A DNA stretch of 9,130 nt from Verrucomicrobiales bacterium (GTDB lineage Bacteria; Verrucomicrobiota; Verrucomicrobiia; Limisphaerales; UBA11320): contig DMJJ01000529.1 in assembly GCA_003452185.1 (NCBI GenBank), positions 1 through 9,130 on the forward strand. Reading direction: 5' to 3'. The stretch's first letter is position 1. Every line of letters begins with the position of its first letter. Under the pieces are notes generated by a model, which was not told where the DNA came from, made no database searches, and worked only from the letters and a program-made list of their open reading frames with translations. A program made the position numbers and the translations under genes. Below, piece after piece: positions 7,201 through 9,130 of this stretch.

Positions 7201-7388
7201 ACGGGGAGTCCCAGACCGCAGTCGAGATCCTCGACGTCACGGGGCAGAAGCACACCCTCCAGCGCAAGGAGCTCAAAGCGCTTGAAGCCTCCGCCAGCTC
7301 GATCATGCCGGTGGGGTTCGAGTCGATCCCGGAAGGGGACCTTGCCTCGCTGCTCGATTACCTGACCTCGGCCCCCCAGCACCCCTGA
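4257..7388 (+). CDS. Secreted PVC-type propeller dehydrogenase-like protein with HEAT repeats and C-terminal haem c domain
   Basis: A 1043-aa exported protein. Residues 1-30 form a signal peptide (RR near the start, LLLVTLL core, ARA-A cleavage), which fixes the start at ATG 4257 rather than an in-frame GTG at 4002. Residues about 50-450 are a beta-propeller of the 'putative membrane-bound dehydrogenase' type (TIGR02604-like), opening with LHLVMPPGFEARLFAAEPEI. It carries two acidic loops, DTDGDGRAD (143-151) and DTDGDGKAD (186-194), 43 residues apart, about one blade. Residues about 455-890 are helical HEAT-type repeats, for example HPSAAVRRAA and DPAPQVRLAS. Residues about 905-1040 are a haem-binding domain (TIGR02603-like) with C921-S-A-C-H925 and a candidate axial Met1017 in SSIMPVGFE. 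The family likely oxidises an extracytoplasmic substrate, perhaps a sugar, and passes electrons to the haem; the substrate cannot be read here. It diverges from the transglycosylase gene and no second oxidoreductase subunit is adjacent. No lipobox is seen. Confidence 0.93.
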   Translation: MRQPNHTFQRRALQSFQILLLVTLLPARAADPILLQPKTGLPPLEQVEPEEALPNYVPGAKWGTQAAPIRTMQKPLSPADSALHLVMPPGFEARLFAAEPEITKPICMAWDARGRLWVAETVDYPNDMRQPGEGRDRIRICEDTDGDGRADRFTVFADKLSIPTSLVFANGGVIVAQAPDMLFLKDTDGDGKADQRTVLFTGWGTRDTHAGPSNLRYGFDNWIWGTVGYSGFEGVVGGKTHKFGMGIYRFKPDGSELEFVRSSNNNTWGLGVSEEGIIFGSTANGNASMYMPIPNRFYESVNGWAAPRLETIADDQSIRPITDKVRQVDWHGKYTAGAGHALYTARSFPRNYWNRSAFVCEPTGHVIGLFDLEERGADFVAHNRGSFLASDDEWTSPIAAEVGPDGALWMIDWYNYIVQHNPVPNGFKNGRGNAYDTRLRDKTHGRIYRVVHTGSKPSSMQKLEGAAADRLVDGLKSDNLLWRLHAQRLLVEGHRMEAVPALRSLVGSRTVEPGLDLNAPALHALWALHGLGALQAGDPVFKALKHPSAAVRRAAVSVLPRTDGALKIFLRDEMLSDPAPQVRLASLLALAEMPVSVDAGVVIEAMLASGGNAADPVLRDAAVAAGARHADGLLRSVVAKGAMQITPEHGSALALIAAHQVLGPRPDRSLALLASLRGASPSVAQPILQGLASHWPTAKTPSIDPHTAGELAGLFQQLDERSRVLLLTLAVRWNRTDLFASESRPVIQALQARTANRSASDPDRVQAAESLILLEDRPESARALLAQFDLQASPALTTGFIRALGESRHAETALELLNGWKQFTPTARRAGIALILRRPDWTLHLLGALEAGSIPKADLGQEHWQQLKSHPDKTIASRAQALQATSAPVSADREEVVRRLLPVARRHGDPARGREVFTSACSACHTFNGQGGRVGPELTGIGARDRGDILTDILDPNRSVESNFRMWTATTREGETFSGRLDGESQTAVEILDVTGQKHTLQRKELKALEASASSIMPVGFESIPEGDLASLLDYLTSAPQHP

Positions 7389-7406
7389 TCGCCGCCCCTC
7401 TCCCCT

Positions 7407-7485
7407 CCCCGGCCCCGGCTTCATCCCGTCCACCCCAGGCCTGCTCCGCTCTCAGGCGAGGCCGGAAGGGGAAGAAGGGCCGGGG
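7407..7485. terminator. Possible bidirectional terminator region between convergent genes
   Basis: The 101-bp space between two convergent stop codons (7388 and 7490) contains a perfect 9-bp inverted repeat, CCCCGGCCC (7407-7415) with GGGCCGGGG (7477-7485). Nested inside is a short hairpin, GCCTG (7439-7443) with CAGGC (7453-7457). There is no T run on either strand and the outer arms are 61 nt apart. The evidence is mostly position, and GC-rich DNA gives such matches easily. Confidence 0.2.
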
Positions 7486-7489
7486 CACC

Positions 7490-8497
7490 TCAGGAGGCGG
7501 AGGCAGGATGGGGATGCGGAAGCGCGGGAGCCACGGCTCCAGGGGGGCGGTCCGGCAACGCCGCGGGCAGGCTGTCGACACGGGCGAACCGTTCACACGC
7601 GCTTTTGCAGAGCCGAATAAAGGTCTCCTCCACCATCCCGAGCTTTCGCGCCTGCAAATGGGAGATCCCCCAGGTCCGCTTCAGCTTCCGCCGCCCCAGG
7701 GGAAGTGAAACCAGGGTCCGACTGGCCAACTCCTCCTCCACGACCCACGGGGCAAGGATCCCGATTCCGAGCTCCAGCTTGGCCAGCTCCTTGATCGCAT
7801 CGACGCTTCCCAGCTCCATGACCCCGTTCAGAACCAGCTCCTCCTCGGCGAAATAGGATTGAATGAGCCGCCAAGTGTAGCTCTTCTTCGCATAGAGGAG
7901 GTATTGCTGGCGGGCCACGTCCGGGCGATCGACGTGCCCGGCGATGGCCCAGGGATGGGAGGGACTGAGGATGAACTGCATCTCATCCACGAAGAGAGGC
8001 TGGAACTCGAGCCGGTCCTTGAACTGGGGCTCCAGACAGAGGGCGAGATCGATGGAGCGGCTTTCGAGCAACTCAACGGCCCGCTCCGTGTCACACGGCT
8101 CCAGCGTGATCACGCTCTGCGGATACTCCTTCTTGAATCCCCGGAGAACGCCTGGGAGGAGGTATTGGCAGGCCGTTGTGCTCGCCCCAAGCCGGAGCCG
8201 GCGGTGGCCCCACTTCCCGAGTCGACCCAGGGTCTCACGCGCCTGAATCAGCTCCCGCAACGCTCTCTCCGCATGCTGCAGAAGAGCCTCCCCGGCCTCC
8301 GTCAGAACCACCTTTTTGCCCACCCTGTCCAAAAGGCGACACCCAACCTCCTCCTCCAGGGCCCGCATCGAGTGGCTGACCGCGGACTGGGTCAGATACA
8401 GTTCCTTCGCCGCGCGGGTGAAACTTCCCGTGCGCGCGAGCGTGACAAACGCACGCAACTGACGTGAATCCAGAGGCGCTGTATTGGATGAATTCAT
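7490..8497 (-). CDS. LysR-type transcriptional regulator
   Basis: A 335-aa LysR-family protein. The N-terminal winged helix-turn-helix (about 9-68) is clear: LRAFVTLARTGSFTRAA, recognition helix LTQSAVSHSMRALEEEVG, then RLLDR and LTEAGEALL. A linker helix (about 69-95) leads to an effector domain starting with LRLGASTTACQYLLP and running to about residue 305. Members bind DNA as tetramers and change bending when a small ligand binds; the ligand cannot be told here. The first effector strand recalls CysB/CbbR-type members, but this is weak. The start is placed at ATG 8497 because the DNA-binding domain then begins at the usual distance; an in-frame ATG at 8569 would add 24 unconserved-looking residues. 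The last 29 residues are a Pro/Ala-rich tail beyond the normal fold. No target gene diverges from it; autoregulation through the palindrome at 8588-8609 is plausible. Confidence 0.93.
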   Translation of the reverse strand: MNSSNTAPLDSRQLRAFVTLARTGSFTRAAKELYLTQSAVSHSMRALEEEVGCRLLDRVGKKVVLTEAGEALLQHAERALRELIQARETLGRLGKWGHRRLRLGASTTACQYLLPGVLRGFKKEYPQSVITLEPCDTERAVELLESRSIDLALCLEPQFKDRLEFQPLFVDEMQFILSPSHPWAIAGHVDRPDVARQQYLLYAKKSYTWRLIQSYFAEEELVLNGVMELGSVDAIKELAKLELGIGILAPWVVEEELASRTLVSLPLGRRKLKRTWGISHLQARKLGMVEETFIRLCKSACERFARVDSLPAALPDRPPGAVAPALPHPHPASAS

Positions 8498-8587
8498 TTC
8501 AGTTGGCTGATGAAGCGACGGGGGTGAACCAGGGGAGCACCGGGGAAAGATTTGGCACGTGGCCTGCATCGGAAAAGCCGCAGGCAG

Positions 8588-8609
8588 ATGTTTGATTCGA
8601 ATGAAACAT
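8588..8609. promoter_or_regulatory. 22-bp near-perfect palindrome, candidate operator upstream of the LysR gene
   Basis: The sequence ATGTTT-G-ATTCGAAT-G-AAACAT is symmetric at 10 of 11 base pairs; only 8594/8603 (G opposite G) breaks the symmetry. It lies 90 bp upstream of the LysR start codon in an AT-rich island within GC-rich DNA. It contains T-N11-A spacings (for example T8592 to A8604) of the kind LysR regulators bind, although its symmetry centre falls between two bases rather than on one. Position and symmetry fit an autoregulatory site; binding is inferred. Confidence 0.45.
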
Positions 8610-8955
8610 ACTCCTCCAGTAGCAACCGCCGGGCCAGCCCTCGCGGTGAGCCCCCCCCCAGCGGAGGATCGTCACAGCCTGCCCCACCCCGAGAAACCTG
8701 TCGCCGCCACCCGCCACACCTCGCCATGAACCACCGTTCACGTCGGTCCCGGCTCCTTCGCCCCGGATCCAAATCCTCGCCGTTCCAACGGATTCCCCCC
8801 GCACGCCTCGCCTGGAGGGACTCCCTCTGTACTCCCCCGGGCCTGCCTCCCCGGAGGAAGAGCCCCTCCACCCCCGCACCCCGGATCAGAAAGCCAGGGA
8901 TCGATCGGGGCCGCCGGGGAGGATGAGCCTCCTCTGCGCCCCCGCAGGGCTCACG
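8610..8955. other. Non-coding stretch, no gene recognised
   Basis: These 346 bp lie between the LysR upstream region and the stop of the right-edge gene. Open frames exist on both strands, but they encode Arg/Pro/Ser/Gly-rich sequence typical of GC-rich non-coding DNA, with no domain or signal peptide. A run of nine C residues lies near 8650. Apart from the hairpin at 8916-8934, no RNA gene, repeat or riboswitch was recognised. Confidence 0.6.
8916..8934 (-). terminator. Possible terminator hairpin after the right-edge gene
   Basis: GGGGAGG (8916-8922) can pair with CCTCCTC (8928-8934) around a 5-nt loop: five perfect pairs plus, read on the plus strand, one G-U and one G-C. It lies 21 bp beyond the stop codon of the minus-strand gene at 8956. 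The following minus-strand bases are GC-rich with no U run, so it would be atypical for an intrinsic terminator. Confidence 0.25.
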
Positions 8956-9130
8956 TCACGGGACCCACCGGGCGCGGTAAAACCGCGCGGGCCCCACTCC
9001 TCCGGCCGCGTCGGCCACCTCAAGCGACCCCGCCTGCACGACGCCGGCTCCGACCCACGTCCACTCCCCCGCCGTCGACGCGGGATCACTCGACGACTCA
9101 ACCAGGAAGCGAGCCCCCTCCTCCCCCTCG
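8956..9130 (-). CDS. C-terminal 57 residues of a probable secreted protein (5' end outside window)
   Basis: On the minus strand an open frame enters at the right window edge and ends at a TGA at 8956-8958. The 57 residues include FLVESSSDPASTAGEWTWV, then VVQAGSLEVADAAGGVGP, and end ARFYRARWVP. The pattern 'l.ESs....W..v......g..ev.D......RFYRa..vP-stop' is a familiar C-terminal beta-rich ending of large secreted verrucomicrobial proteins, so this is read as the end of an extracellular or surface protein. That family recognition is from memory and not tested. It has no start codon in the window, so it is easy to miss. It is transcribed towards the LysR gene, with 458 bp between its stop and the LysR start, so the two are probably separate units. 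The catalytic or binding part of the protein is unknown. Confidence 0.72.
   Translation of the reverse strand, partial: EGEEGARFLVESSSDPASTAGEWTWVGAGVVQAGSLEVADAAGGVGPARFYRARWVP

Noticed and set aside
8488..8497. ATGAATTCAT 10-bp palindrome at the LysR start codon
   Set aside because: It coincides with the first codons (Met-Asn-Ser) and is short enough to be chance.
8499..8609. 36-codon minus-strand small ORF just upstream of the LysR gene, preceded by GGAGGAG
   Set aside because: The GGAGGAG is only one base from its ATG, too close for normal initiation, and the ATG is part of the palindrome; there is no support that it is translated.
8494..8879. Overlapping 125- and 126-codon minus-strand frames
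   Set aside because: Both are low-complexity, overlap each other and the LysR start, and show no coding signature.
8552..8926. 124-codon plus-strand frame right of the LysR gene
   Set aside because: Arg/Pro/Ser-rich composition, no start signal and no domain; typical of GC-rich non-coding DNA.
8886..9101. 71-codon minus-strand frame at the right edge
   Set aside because: It is the wrong frame over the real gene end at 8956-9130; its product is Arg/Gly-rich.

Overview
The window is GC-rich and most likely comes from a member of the Verrucomicrobiota, or less likely another PVC-phylum bacterium. The main reason is the large secreted protein at 4257-7388. It joins a dehydrogenase-like beta-propeller, HEAT-type repeats and a C-terminal CxxCH haem domain, an architecture characteristic of Verrucomicrobia and Planctomycetes. 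A second reason is the right-edge gene fragment, whose C-terminus has the '...RFYRA..VP' ending seen in many secreted verrucomicrobial proteins. None of the starts examined has a strong Shine-Dalgarno sequence.

Layout, left to right. The window opens inside a tRNA-Lys(CUU) gene (1-51, + strand). A large hybrid sensor histidine kinase follows on the same strand (163-3291). It has a secretion signal, a periplasmic region of repeated beta-rich modules, one TM helix, a coiled coil, PAS, HisKA and HATPase domains, and a C-terminal receiver. A small secreted lytic-transglycosylase-like protein converges on it from the minus strand (3310-3768), with only 18 bp between the stop codons.

A 488-bp non-coding region (3769-4256) separates that gene from the divergent propeller/HEAT/cytochrome gene. 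This spacer is the most unusual DNA in the window. It holds four copies of an AAAGTGAC box, organised into a nested imperfect inverted repeat of about 111 bp, followed by a GC-rich inverted repeat that could compete for the same pairing strand. It could be an operator array, a structured leader, or the remnant end of a mobile element.

The cytochrome-type gene (4257-7388) converges on a LysR-type regulator (7490-8497, minus strand). Upstream of the regulator, at 8588-8609, lies a near-perfect 22-bp palindrome in an AT-rich island, a good candidate operator. About 346 bp without a recognisable gene follows. The window ends in the 3' part of a minus-strand gene (8956-9130) that has no start inside the window.

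The genes do not form one operon, and gene order does not show that they share a pathway. Common themes are the cell envelope (three exported or membrane proteins plus the edge fragment) and signalling or regulation (kinase, LysR). No transposase, integrase, CRISPR array, toxin-antitoxin pair or recognised defence system was seen.
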